Notes under the pieces: generated by a model
The model's database searches: none
What the model was told of the DNA's origin: nothing
Seen by the model: the letters and a program-made list of their open reading frames with translations, nothing else
DNA from: DASQZK01 sp963809925
GTDB taxonomy: Bacteria > Bacteroidota > Bacteroidia > Bacteroidales > GCA-2748055
Assembly: GCA_963809925.1 (NCBI GenBank)
Contig: CAWELH010000003.1
Location: 186,001-250,000 of the forward strand
Reading direction: 5' to 3'
Length of the DNA stretch: 64,000 bases
Position numbers and translations under genes: made by a program
Shown: positions 9,536 to 18,303 of the stretch, piece after piece
How the letters are laid out: each line of letters opens with the position of its first letter
How positions within the stretch are numbered: the stretch's first letter is position 1

Positions 9536-10459
9536 ATGACAAGTATTAAAAGCCAGCTCTTAAATTTTCTGATAAGAAATGCTCATATTCTCAGGGGATC
9601 GCTAAGGAAAGAGGTATTTGATGACAATACGTCGATTACCGCATTCAGAGAACGTTGTGAGAAGGGTGCGAGGCGATATGCAAAAATCCAGCAAGAGGTA
9701 TCTGTCAGGGCGGAAATCATTGAAAATATACCTTGCGAATGGCTTATCCCTGAAGGAACTAATCCTGAAAAGCTGGTATTATATGTCCACGGCGGTGGAT
9801 ATGTCTCCGGCTCGTGCAGTGACCATCGGAATTTTGTATCAAAGTTTTCGAAGTTCACGAAGGTGACCAGCCTCATTTTTGAATACAGACTTGCTCCGGA
9901 AGATCCATACCCAGCTGCTCTTGAGGATTCTGTTAAAATTTACAGGTGGTTGCTTGATGCAGGATTTACATCAGAGAACATCATCATTGCAGGGGAATCG
10001 GCAGGTGGTGGGTTATGCCTTGCGCTCCTTCTTAGCATCAGGGACCAAAAAATCCCTCTCCCGGCAGCTGCCGTTGCCATCTCCCCATGGACCGATCTGA
10101 CCTGTTCCGGCGATTCCTATAAAACAAAAAATAAAGTGTCTCCCGCTCCGTTGAATTCCTGGTATGTATTCAGGAAGCATTATATTGGTGATCATCCGGC
10201 GGATTTGCCTTACATTTCACCAATTTTTGGGGACCTGGCGGGCCTTCCTCCCCTTCTGATCAATTCAGGCGTGGATGACGAACTATTTGATGATGGTGAA
10301 AAATTCAGTTTAAGGGCAAAAGAAGCCGGTGTTGATGTTACCTTTACGGCTGGATCTGGCATGATACACTGCTATCCTCTGCTTGCCCCAATGTTCCCGG
10401 AAGCCACTGAAGCGATGGATGAAATTGTAGCCTTCATCAGGCGGTATCTTATTATATAG
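9536..10459 (+). CDS. Alpha/beta hydrolase, HSL-family esterase
   Basis: 307 residues, no signal peptide, so probably cytoplasmic. It carries the hormone-sensitive-lipase family signature: oxyanion motif HGGGYV at 85-90, nucleophile elbow GESAGG with Ser155, then Asp247 (SGVDDEL) and His278 (MIHCYP) completing the triad. YRLAPEDPYPAALED is also typical. Such enzymes deacylate short-chain esters, including acetyl groups on sugars or small molecules. It interrupts the lipoprotein array between L3 and L4, in the same orientation, and is followed by a perfect hairpin. A role in deacetylating imported glycan is possible but not shown. Confidence 0.88.
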   Translation: MTSIKSQLLNFLIRNAHILRGSLRKEVFDDNTSITAFRERCEKGARRYAKIQQEVSVRAEIIENIPCEWLIPEGTNPEKLVLYVHGGGYVSGSCSDHRNFVSKFSKFTKVTSLIFEYRLAPEDPYPAALEDSVKIYRWLLDAGFTSENIIIAGESAGGGLCLALLLSIRDQKIPLPAAAVAISPWTDLTCSGDSYKTKNKVSPAPLNSWYVFRKHYIGDHPADLPYISPIFGDLAGLPPLLINSGVDDELFDDGEKFSLRAKEAGVDVTFTAGSGMIHCYPLLAPMFPEATEAMDEIVAFIRRYLII

Positions 10460-10473
10460 TGAATCAAAGTATC

Positions 10474-10503
10474 CGCCCCAGCAAACACGTAGTTGCTGGG
10501 GCG
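10474..10503 (+). terminator. Perfect 11-bp hairpin after esterase gene
   Basis: CGCCCCAGCAA (10474-10484) pairs with TTGCTGGGGCG (10493-10503) around an 8-nt loop. It lies 14 bp past the esterase stop. No T-run follows on the + strand, so it may act as an mRNA-stabilising or weak termination element rather than a canonical terminator. A second perfect inverted repeat follows: AATAGATTT (10504-10512) and AAATCTATT (10537-10545). Confidence 0.5.
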
Positions 10504-10585
10504 AATAGATTTAAAGGTGAAAGATGTGGAATATTCAAATCTATTATTAACTTTAATATAGCTAAACCGAAACCATTTTACTTTT

Positions 10586-11335
10586 ATGATACAAAGAATA
10601 CTCTTCCTGATGCTTTCAGGGGTCATCCTTTATTCCTGTTCAGGGAAGGAAGATGAAATTTATACGAAAAATACCATCTCAGGGTATGCCTTTACATTAG
10701 ATCAATTTGACAGAAGGGACTCTGTGAACCATGTGAGTGTGGTATTGAAAAGCGGGAAATCAAGTTATGAATCCACATCGAACGACAGCGGATACTGGGA
10801 GATCAGGGATCTTCCGACGGGTACGTATTATGCCGTTATTTCCAGGGACGGTTACATCGGATATGAATCGATCACTCAGCAATACTTATGTTGGGAGCCG
10901 ACTTTTGCCCCTACCTATACCGTGATAAGGAAATTCGATATCGGACTCGATTATTTCGACGTTGAGACGAATCCTTCGAATACCGGAATTTATTTTTCTT
11001 TTGACGATAAGGATTGGGGACCCGGTTCATTGTATTCCTACTATTTTAATGCCAGCATCAGTACCAGGAATATAGAAACAAACGACATCTTTGAAAGTCC
11101 ATTACATTCTCTGCAAAACGGAAAAAACTTTACTATACCTTTTCCTGTGCACGCAACAGATACGGTTCTTGTGAGACTAGATGATCTTTATAGGCACTTT
11201 AGTCCCGGAGACAAACTCGAAGTGCTTATCAGGATTTCGGCAGCGGGCTATCAATCACCTTACTTTTCAAAAGATGTCACGTTGTTTCCGAATATAAGCG
11301 ACCCTCTGGGAAAAGATACGATTACCTTACAATAA
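10586..11335 (+). CDS. Lipoprotein L4, carboxypeptidase-regulatory-like domain
   Basis: 249 residues. Signal peptide with lipobox ILYSC, then SGKEDE. Ig-like domain at about 30-100 (ISGYAFTLDQFDRRDSVNHVSV, NDSGYWEIRDLPTGTYYAVISRDGYIGYES). It contains the DLPTGTYYxxISxxGY pattern that recurs through the array. The C-terminal half is beta-rich (FSFDDKDWGPGSL onward) and matches no family I recognise. The gene follows a 126-bp spacer containing two inverted repeats, the largest gap in the array, so a new transcript may begin here. L5 starts 17 bp downstream. Confidence 0.7.
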   Translation: MIQRILFLMLSGVILYSCSGKEDEIYTKNTISGYAFTLDQFDRRDSVNHVSVVLKSGKSSYESTSNDSGYWEIRDLPTGTYYAVISRDGYIGYESITQQYLCWEPTFAPTYTVIRKFDIGLDYFDVETNPSNTGIYFSFDDKDWGPGSLYSYYFNASISTRNIETNDIFESPLHSLQNGKNFTIPFPVHATDTVLVRLDDLYRHFSPGDKLEVLIRISAAGYQSPYFSKDVTLFPNISDPLGKDTITLQ

Positions 11336-11352
11336 CATAATTACTAATTACG

Positions 11353-12072
11353 ATGAAATCCAGAATCTTACTGATACTCATTTTTCCTGTCCTGGCGCTT
11401 GGAGGTTGTAAGAAAGACGAATTAATGCCGGCATCTATCACGGGAATAATACACCTTGAAGGGAGTGATACCCATGAAGGTGTTATAGTTACAGCCAAAT
11501 CGGGGGATGTCTCCGCTTCGGGCACCTCTTCTTCTGACGGAACATTTCGTATTACGGGACTCGTAACAGGAACCTATAATCTCACTTTTACAAAGGAAGG
11601 TTACCTGGGCGCAAACATGAAGGGGGTAATGGTGGTGGGGGGAAATGAGGATTATGATTTGGGCTCTAATAATTTGTACAAAGAATCTGGCGACTCCATG
11701 CCATCAATTTATGTTGAAGTTCAGTCCTATCCTGATGGCAATCCTGCAACGGAAGCCAAATCCTGGTCCGTAATTATTCGTGATAAATCGAAAGACGGCA
11801 ATATCTTTTATGATGCTGCACTTTTTATTTCGAGGGATAAGGAAGTTGCGTACAACAAATATGAAGGCGTATTTTTTAATGTCTCCAATTTATATCTGCT
11901 TGAACCGGCATACAATAGTGAGGATCATTTCTATGCCAGGGCTTACCGGTTCAGAGGAACCTTAACTACATACAATTCATTTAATTATCCGGATCCTGTT
12001 ACCGGCGCAATAATTTATTATGGTATTCTGCCTGATACGGAATCTGAACTTCTGGAATTTACATTGAACTGA
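11353..12072 (+). CDS. Lipoprotein L5, carboxypeptidase-regulatory-like domain
   Basis: 239 residues. Lipobox ALGGC followed by KKDE, suggesting an outward-facing outer-membrane lipoprotein. The regulatory-like domain is the clearest of the array: ITGIIHLEGSDTHEGVIVTAKSGD, SSDGTFRITGLVTGTYNLTFTKEGY. The rest (~130 residues) is an unassigned beta-rich domain with a YVEVQSYPDGNPATEAKSW segment. It is sandwiched between L4 (17 bp upstream) and L6 (6 bp downstream). Close spacing and common architecture indicate tandem duplication followed by strong divergence. Function unknown. Confidence 0.7.
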   Translation: MKSRILLILIFPVLALGGCKKDELMPASITGIIHLEGSDTHEGVIVTAKSGDVSASGTSSSDGTFRITGLVTGTYNLTFTKEGYLGANMKGVMVVGGNEDYDLGSNNLYKESGDSMPSIYVEVQSYPDGNPATEAKSWSVIIRDKSKDGNIFYDAALFISRDKEVAYNKYEGVFFNVSNLYLLEPAYNSEDHFYARAYRFRGTLTTYNSFNYPDPVTGAIIYYGILPDTESELLEFTLN

Positions 12073-12078
12073 TCTGAT

Positions 12079-12789
12079 ATGAAAAACACAGTTTTCTTTT
12101 TTCTATTCATGCTATTGGCAGGTTGTGCCAAACAAGTCGGGCTCGAGGCTAAACTTGAAGGTAATGTTGGTCTTGTTGGCGTTAGGGGGCAAGATTTGCC
12201 TGACCATCCGGCTATCAGGGTTGATGCCAGGGAAAATCTTTTAAATAAAGGGGTAAGTGCCACTGCAACAACAAATAAATACGGATTTTATAAACTCGAT
12301 GATTTATGGAGTGGCAGGTATGAAGTGACTTTCTCCGTGGAAGGTTTTGGAAAATTTACCCAGGATATCGATCTCTTAGGTGGAGATGAAGCTACATTTC
12401 TTAACATACAATTATACCAGATACCAGATAGGGTATTCACTTCATGCCTATTATCGGTTGAGAATGATATAATCAACCTAAGTTATGAAAGCTATCCGGA
12501 AATAAAGGGCAATTATAAAATTCACGTGTTCTATACACTCAGTAAGGATCCTGTATATGATCCGGATCAAACGTATAAGAGGATAACACTTGGTGACGCC
12601 TGGATTTTAGATAACGATGTAATATTGAACTGGCCTTCCATATCTGTAAATAGTATCAGGGAGAACTATTTTCCCGAAGGAGGACCTGTTTACATCACAT
12701 TGTGCATTTCAAATCAGATGGAATACACTACGCAAAAAATCATATCCTCACTCATCCCTATATCAAATACACTATTGTTAAATCTTTGA
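12079..12789 (+). CDS. Lipoprotein L6, carboxypeptidase-regulatory-like domain
   Basis: 236 residues. Lipobox LLAGC followed by AKQ, lacking the acidic residues seen in L2 and L5, so its surface exposure is less certain. Ig-like domain: GNVGLVGVRGQDLPDHPAIRVD, TNKYGFYKLDDLWSGRYEVTFSVEGFGKF. C-terminal beta-rich domain of ~120 residues. It is the last member of the array; a palindromic hairpin lies 60 bp downstream (12850-12894), after which a separate glycosidase gene begins. Function unknown. Confidence 0.68.
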   Translation: MKNTVFFFLFMLLAGCAKQVGLEAKLEGNVGLVGVRGQDLPDHPAIRVDARENLLNKGVSATATTNKYGFYKLDDLWSGRYEVTFSVEGFGKFTQDIDLLGGDEATFLNIQLYQIPDRVFTSCLLSVENDIINLSYESYPEIKGNYKIHVFYTLSKDPVYDPDQTYKRITLGDAWILDNDVILNWPSISVNSIRENYFPEGGPVYITLCISNQMEYTTQKIISSLIPISNTLLLNL

Positions 12790-12849
12790 GGGGAACAGCA
12801 TATTATTGAGTCTGACCAGGGCTTCCGGGCAAGATATAACAAATAAAAT

Positions 12850-12894
12850 CCTCAAATTGTTAGTTTGATACGAATCAAACAATGATATTTGAGG
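12850..12894 (+). terminator. Nested inverted repeat at end of lipoprotein array
   Basis: Outer arms CCTCAAAT (12850-12857) and ATTTGAGG (12887-12894) enclose inner arms GTTTGAT (12863-12869) and ATCAAAC (12874-12880) with a 4-nt loop. The arms form a long hairpin with internal bulges. No T-run follows. It may end or stabilise the array transcript, or be an operator for the gene at 12943. Confidence 0.45.
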
Positions 12895-12942
12895 TATGCA
12901 CATTCTATTCAGTTCACCCATAAGAGCTAAATACAAATTACT

Positions 12943-15495
12943 ATGAAGAAGTCTGTAGATCCTAAAACACTTAGAGCATTGGTCCTTACACTAATATCCA
13001 TGCCGTTCATGTTCTTCATGCTCAATGCCCAGGTGGTCCCGGAGATTACACTCGTGAATGATGTGAAAACGGTTCATCCTCTCGACATGTTGACCGTTGT
13101 CTGTAATTCAGAGGGGAACCTGTCTGTGAAGGATGGCGAGGGAAGGGAGTACCTTCATTGTAAGGCAAGCCCTGAAATGACATTCACGGTCGGTGGTGCA
13201 TTGGGAAAACACAGCATTACCCTGACGGATGCCAAAAATATAGCCATAGCCACAGATTCCTTCAACGTCGATGCTGAAACGGATATCGACGACCAGGGAA
13301 AGATTGCAACGCTGTTTGACCTGCTGCATAAGGGGATGCTTGTATATTCACCTACGGGTTACGAGCAGGTAAAATGGAATGGAAAAACATACCGGTATTT
13401 TGTGAATTGGGTGCTCGACAATAACAACACCATGATGGGCATGAAATACTTCAGCCCATACAGCCGCGGCCTGGTGGATCTGTTCCGCGAAACCCAGCAA
13501 CCGGATGGCCGCATCTGGAGCTTTGTAAACCGTGGCTCTGAATCTGATTACTATGAAACTGCCTATACACCGATCAACTGTTACCATAAAGATTCGGATG
13601 CATGGTTCGTGCGTCAGCCCAATGAAAATCATGTTGAGTACAACTACGTGAATATGATGTACCAGCACTGGAAGGCCAGCGGTGACAATGAATGGATGAA
13701 ACAAAACCTCGACTGCGCCGCTCGGGCACTCGATTACTGCATGACAGACAGTGTCCGGTGGTCGAAGCGTTTTCAGCTACTGAAACGACCTTATTGTATT
13801 GATTCATGGGACTTCCAGGTTAATGATGAGTATACCCCGTTTTCTTACATCAGCCCTACGATGGTGCTCGTACCCGGAAAAACGAAATTCGGGATTTTCT
13901 TCGGCGACAATACCGGGTATTTTGATGCCTGTAACCAGTTGGCCGATATGTTTGAACACGCGGGAATGCCAGTCAAGGCCAACATATACCGTCAAAGGGG
14001 GAAGGAAATCCTCGACCGCCTGATAAAACTGTCCTGGAATGGCAGGTTCTTCACCCATTTTATCGATGAAGATTCGACGGTGCACAGGCACCTCGGTGTC
14101 GATGAGAAATCGCAAATTGCTCAGGGGAATATGTATTCCATCAACCGTGGTCTTCCCCATGAGACGGATGTGGCGATCATAAAAACCTACCTGGATCTGA
14201 AAGATCATTTGCCGGAAGGATCTCCTGGTGAGTGGTACGCCATTTACCCGCCTTTTGAAAAGGGCTTTGGCCAGCATAATCAGAAATGGCAGTACATGAA
14301 CGGCGGTGTTGCAGGACATGCTGCCGGTGAACTCGCGAGGGGTGCCTATGAGAACGGATATGAGGAATATGCCTCAGGTATCCTCTACCGGTTGCTTGAT
14401 CTCGGACAGAAGTACGGGCACCGGATATGGTTTTCGTATACGGGATCTTTCCCGTCACCCCCTTCAAAACCAAACTTCAAAACCATCGATATTCATGATC
14501 AGGCAAATATGGATCTTTGGGACAAGGGAGGCAAAAATGTGTTTACCTGGATGAATGCCGATCGCCCGGGAAATGATATGAGAGGTTTGCCCACAGGTAT
14601 ACAGACTTTCCACGATATAAAGTTCAAGGTTATCGACCCTGAAAAGAACAAACGTAAAGCAGCGATTGCCGTATCGGTTTTACCTGGATTTCCTGAAGAA
14701 GTTGAGGTGAGTGTGAATGATTCCGCCAAAACGGTATACCTTCTCCACTCATCCTCGGACAATATTCCATCCAATGTAGCAGGAGCTGTGACATTCAAAT
14801 ATACCGACGGTACTGCAGCGTCCCAATACCTGATGAAAGGTAAGGATTTGACCAACTGGTGGTTTTCAAGCCTGAAGTCGGACCGCTCCGGTGTCGCCTG
14901 GTCGGGTCCCAATCCGGTGAGCACCAAAGTAGGGGTGTGCTGGGCTGCCGTTGATAACCCAAATCCGGGTAAAAAAATTGATAAACTGGTTTTCCATGCA
15001 CCACTTGAAGGCGGGATCTATGTTATTTTAGGGATCACACTTGCTGATAAAGTCCACTATGTGAAGCCATCGGCTGAATCGTACGGTGGTCCGGATAACT
15101 GGGCCGCGGCAACGGCTATGGCCGCACTTGTTGAAGGACTTGCCGGAGTACAAAATGACGGGCTGGCATACAGCGAAGTCCGGCTTTCCCCGCGCTGGAG
15201 CTCTGCATCTGTCGATTCTGTGAATGTTACGACACGTTTTGCTGCATCCGAAGGCTATGTGGCATACCGGTATTACAATTTCCCAGGTGAAGGCAGGACC
15301 GACCTGGTTGTAACAGGCAGCGGGGAAAAAGTGAATGTACATTTGCTGCTTCCTGAAGGCATTACTTCAGTTACCTCTGTTTTATCCGGAGACGCTCAGC
15401 TGCCGTTCCGTATTTCTGATATCGAAGCTTCGAAATATGTTGATTTCAGCCTGAATTTACCGGAAGTACAGAAAATTACGGTCAGGTATCGGTAA
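12943..15495 (+). CDS. Six-hairpin (alpha/alpha)6-type glycosidase, secreted
   Basis: 850 residues with an N-terminal signal peptide ending near LNAQ. Residues about 30-115 look like an Ig-like sandwich. The central ~500 residues look like an (alpha/alpha)6 barrel: YFVNWVLDNNNTMMGMKYFSPYSRGL, RETQQPDGRIWSF, HVEYNYVNMMYQHWKASGDNEWMKQN, and a later GQHNQKWQYMNGGVAGHAAGEL segment, as in GH63/GH78/GH94-type enzymes. A C-terminal beta-domain follows from about 780. I cannot place it in one GH family and therefore cannot name catalytic residues. It stands alone between the lipoprotein array and the URO-D-like gene. Probably periplasmic. Confidence 0.6.
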   Translation: MKKSVDPKTLRALVLTLISMPFMFFMLNAQVVPEITLVNDVKTVHPLDMLTVVCNSEGNLSVKDGEGREYLHCKASPEMTFTVGGALGKHSITLTDAKNIAIATDSFNVDAETDIDDQGKIATLFDLLHKGMLVYSPTGYEQVKWNGKTYRYFVNWVLDNNNTMMGMKYFSPYSRGLVDLFRETQQPDGRIWSFVNRGSESDYYETAYTPINCYHKDSDAWFVRQPNENHVEYNYVNMMYQHWKASGDNEWMKQNLDCAARALDYCMTDSVRWSKRFQLLKRPYCIDSWDFQVNDEYTPFSYISPTMVLVPGKTKFGIFFGDNTGYFDACNQLADMFEHAGMPVKANIYRQRGKEILDRLIKLSWNGRFFTHFIDEDSTVHRHLGVDEKSQIAQGNMYSINRGLPHETDVAIIKTYLDLKDHLPEGSPGEWYAIYPPFEKGFGQHNQKWQYMNGGVAGHAAGELARGAYENGYEEYASGILYRLLDLGQKYGHRIWFSYTGSFPSPPSKPNFKTIDIHDQANMDLWDKGGKNVFTWMNADRPGNDMRGLPTGIQTFHDIKFKVIDPEKNKRKAAIAVSVLPGFPEEVEVSVNDSAKTVYLLHSSSDNIPSNVAGAVTFKYTDGTAASQYLMKGKDLTNWWFSSLKSDRSGVAWSGPNPVSTKVGVCWAAVDNPNPGKKIDKLVFHAPLEGGIYVILGITLADKVHYVKPSAESYGGPDNWAAATAMAALVEGLAGVQNDGLAYSEVRLSPRWSSASVDSVNVTTRFAASEGYVAYRYYNFPGEGRTDLVVTGSGEKVNVHLLLPEGITSVTSVLSGDAQLPFRISDIEASKYVDFSLNLPEVQKITVRYR

Positions 15496-15599
15496 GTGTT
15501 GAATACCCGGAGCAAAGATTGGGGCCTGGGTCCGACCTCCGCGATTTTCCTGTGATTGTAGAACGTCAGAGCGGCTGAAAGAATAAAAGGGTTCAACTA

Positions 15600-16604
15600 A
15601 TGAGTTGCAAGGAAGATTTTATAAAGGCCATAAGGCATCAGGAGATTCATCCGGTGCCATATTCGGTGAAATTTACTGTTGAGGCCCGGGAAAATTACTG
15701 CCGGTATCTGGGCAGGGATTTTGACCCGGTGAATGATACCGGCAGCTATGTCGTTGCTTCGCATACCAATAACGGATGGACGGAAATCCGCCCGGGATTT
15801 TTTCGCGATTATTTCGGCGTAATCTGGAATAAGACCCTCGATAAAACGCTGGGTGTTGTTGATCATCCGCCGATTGAGAACGCCACATTCAAAAACTTCA
15901 AGTTTCCGGATCCCGATGCCCTTCCGTTGTATGATTTTATCAGGAAAAATAACCAGCGACACCCAGACCGATTTCATATGGTCTCGATCGGTTTTGCACT
16001 TTTCGAACGGGCATGGTCACTCGCCGGCATGGAAAACCTGCTTGTATACATGCTTACAGAACCGTACTTTGTCCATGATCTCCTCGAAAGAATTACATTA
16101 TACAACAACAGAATCATTGAGAATGCGGCCGGTTTGGGCGTGGACTGTGTTCATCTTGGGGATGACTGGGGCTCGCAAAACGGACTGCTCTTTGGCAAAG
16201 AGATGTGGCAGGAGTTCATCCGGCCATACTTCTCTCAAACGTGTCGCGTTGCCAGGGAAAAAGGTTTGCTGGTGAGTTTGCACTCATGCGGAAAGGTGGA
16301 CGAACTCATTCCAGAAATGATAGAAGCCGGCGTGGATGTTTTCGACCCTTTCCAGCCGGAAGTCATGGACATCTATGCACTGAAAGAACAGTATAAAAAC
16401 AGGCTGGCCTTCTGGGGTGGACTGAGTGTACAGAAAACACTTCCATATGGCACAACCGGGGATGTACGTGACGAAGCGGCAATGCTCCTCACCCGACTGG
16501 CAGAAGGAGGAGGATATATCTTCTCGCCGTCACATTCACTCACCGGTGATATTCCGGCAGAAAACATTCATGCATTCCTCGATGTTGCCCAACATCAGAA
16601 GTAA
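15600..16604 (+). CDS. Uroporphyrinogen decarboxylase (URO-D)-like protein
   Basis: 334 residues, soluble, with no signal peptide. The fold signature of URO-D/cobalamin methyltransferase (MtaA/HemE) proteins is visible: DFIKAIRHQEIHPVPY at the N-terminus, FALFERAWSLAGMENLL, GVDCVHLGDDWGSQNGLLF, LHSCGKVDELIPEMIEAGVDVFDPFQPE, and a final GGGYIFSPSHSLTGDIPAENI. The last two motifs are typical of the URO-D-like paralogs found in carbohydrate gene clusters rather than of heme-pathway HemE, so I do not call it hemE. It lies 104 bp after the six-hairpin glycosidase. Substrate unknown. Confidence 0.75.
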   Translation: MSCKEDFIKAIRHQEIHPVPYSVKFTVEARENYCRYLGRDFDPVNDTGSYVVASHTNNGWTEIRPGFFRDYFGVIWNKTLDKTLGVVDHPPIENATFKNFKFPDPDALPLYDFIRKNNQRHPDRFHMVSIGFALFERAWSLAGMENLLVYMLTEPYFVHDLLERITLYNNRIIENAAGLGVDCVHLGDDWGSQNGLLFGKEMWQEFIRPYFSQTCRVAREKGLLVSLHSCGKVDELIPEMIEAGVDVFDPFQPEVMDIYALKEQYKNRLAFWGGLSVQKTLPYGTTGDVRDEAAMLLTRLAEGGGYIFSPSHSLTGDIPAENIHAFLDVAQHQK

Positions 16605-16666
16605 TTTTGCTATGAAAAGATCCTCCCTGTGAAGTTCAGCCTGTTTATTCAGCAATCGTGAACAAC

Positions 16667-17944
16667 TTAGTGGCAGGGGTCATTCATCTGGCCGGGTGTG
16701 CCTGAATCGCCCGTGTTATATACTGAGGCGGATTCACACCATGAAGTGCCTGAGGTGGCAAGGGTAGCATTCAGTTTCTCCGGATCGAGACAGATTGATG
16801 AACCGGAAGCAGACGGAAAACCGGCTCCGCCATAATCGACGGAAAAGATCAGCGAACCGGGTCCTGAACCTGTATCCTCGTTGTAGATTGCAAGTTCGGC
16901 CCCTGCATTGGGCAGTGTAATGGACGTTCCATAAACGTAGGTGCCCGGTGCATCGGTAGCAGTTATGGTACGCGCCATGACGTAGTATTCGCCGGGCGAA
17001 AGCACAAGCGGATCCTGTACGGTATGACTGTTTGTTTCGTCGCGCCTGACAACTAGATTCTCAAGATTAATACTGTGATCAGAATTGTTGTAGATCTCGA
17101 ACCATTCCCCCTCGGTATCGGAAAGCGCAGACGGGTCAGCCATGATCTCAGCGATTAGCAGTTCACCATATCCAATGGCTCCGATCGGCTGGATAACGGG
17201 TTCCCCGCCTATATCGATCACTTCAACGGGTACAGGGGATTCATCCAGCACCAGCTGAAACATGGCCTGTCCATTATCGATGGCAGCATCGATATGAATT
17301 TCATAATGACGGCCGGCCTGGGGATCCGGGATTTGTCCGGAGAGTGTTTTGGTTTTCTCCGAGCCGTCGGTATCCAGCCATGCCAGTTGAGCCATTATAT
17401 TCAGCGGAAGCGTCTGAAAATAGCCAAGCCTCGTTTCATCTTCCGTAAACTCAAGTGATCCAAGCGATGATGATACAGTGGTTTTGAAGCTAGAGAAACT
17501 GTTTCGAAGGGTATCAGAATAGACGACCGAGATGATGGTATTGGCAAGGCTGCAGCTAACTTCCACCGAATGCTGCGCGTTACTGTTGAGCGTAAATACT
17601 TCGGAAACTCCATAGTAATAGGGATTTTCAAAGGCTGCCGGAAGGTTGTTATCAGAATGCGCTTCAACATAATAATCACCTGGCTTAAGTTCAATTGTGT
17701 CAGGCATCTCAGACGCCGTTTCAAATACCATGGCTTCGCTGCCGTCGGAAGTAAAAATAGTGACCTTGAAATCCTCCGTCTGGCCGGTCGATTTAAGTCC
17801 GTCGCTCACCTCATTGATATCGATCGACAGTCCGATGTCGATAGTTAACCAGCCAATGTCCTTGCCGGTTTTGAGTTTCTCTTTCTGACAGGAGATTAGC
17901 AGGATCGTCAGTAATCCGAATGCAATTGGAATCCTTTTTTTCAT
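16667..17944 (-). CDS. DUF4493 / lamin-tail-domain lipoprotein
   Basis: 425 residues. Lipobox LLISC, then QKEK. Residues about 25-240 fit DUF4493 (GWLTIDIGLSIDINEV, DFKVTIFTSDGSE, LKPGDYYVEAHSDNNLPAAFENPYYYG), a Bacteroidota cell-surface domain with an Ig-like fold. Residues about 260-400 are a lamin tail domain (GELLIAEIMADPSALSDTEGEWFEIYNNSDHSINLENLVV), found in many secreted bacterial proteins. It reads against its neighbours and converges on the URO-D-like gene. Probably outer-membrane attached; partner unknown. Confidence 0.75.
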   Translation of the reverse strand: MKKRIPIAFGLLTILLISCQKEKLKTGKDIGWLTIDIGLSIDINEVSDGLKSTGQTEDFKVTIFTSDGSEAMVFETASEMPDTIELKPGDYYVEAHSDNNLPAAFENPYYYGVSEVFTLNSNAQHSVEVSCSLANTIISVVYSDTLRNSFSSFKTTVSSSLGSLEFTEDETRLGYFQTLPLNIMAQLAWLDTDGSEKTKTLSGQIPDPQAGRHYEIHIDAAIDNGQAMFQLVLDESPVPVEVIDIGGEPVIQPIGAIGYGELLIAEIMADPSALSDTEGEWFEIYNNSDHSINLENLVVRRDETNSHTVQDPLVLSPGEYYVMARTITATDAPGTYVYGTSITLPNAGAELAIYNEDTGSGPGSLIFSVDYGGAGFPSASGSSICLDPEKLNATLATSGTSWCESASVYNTGDSGTPGQMNDPCH

Positions 17945-18303
17945 GGCTTTTTAATTTTTTAGTTTAGAGAAAGATTTAGTAGGGGAACTTATGGGGTAGT
18001 GTATCCCGGGAATATCTACACTATTGGTTAATGTGAAAAACGGGAAAATCTCAGCCAACAGATTCGGGAATTTTTTGAATTTTTTTATGAAACCTTCTGC
18101 ACCGCACTGAGGCTATGGAAATGCAAAAATTAATCGGTATCTTTCAGAATAAACTGTGTTTGTGCCAGGGTATTAGGCTGATGGAAACAGATTCGGAAAG
18201 AAAACCGCCGGTGCTGAGGGAATCTATATAAGTAAATGGCCCTCTCTACTGGCGTCTCAAATCTTTAAATTATCAAAAACCCCTGATTAAATATCGTACG
18301 AAA
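17945..18303. promoter_or_regulatory. 359-bp divergent intergenic region with inverted repeat
   Basis: This region separates the divergent lipoprotein (-) and isomerase-like (+) genes and must hold both promoters. I see one clear inverted repeat: TAGTGTA (17997-18003) and TACACTA (18017-18023) around TCCCGGGAATATC, about 55 bp from the lipoprotein start, a possible operator. No consensus TAnnTTTG box is apparent. Confidence 0.35.

Noticed and set aside
15600..16604. hemE of the heme pathway
   Set aside because: Motifs match the URO-D-like paralogs (SPSHSLTGDIPAEN), and there are no other heme genes nearby.
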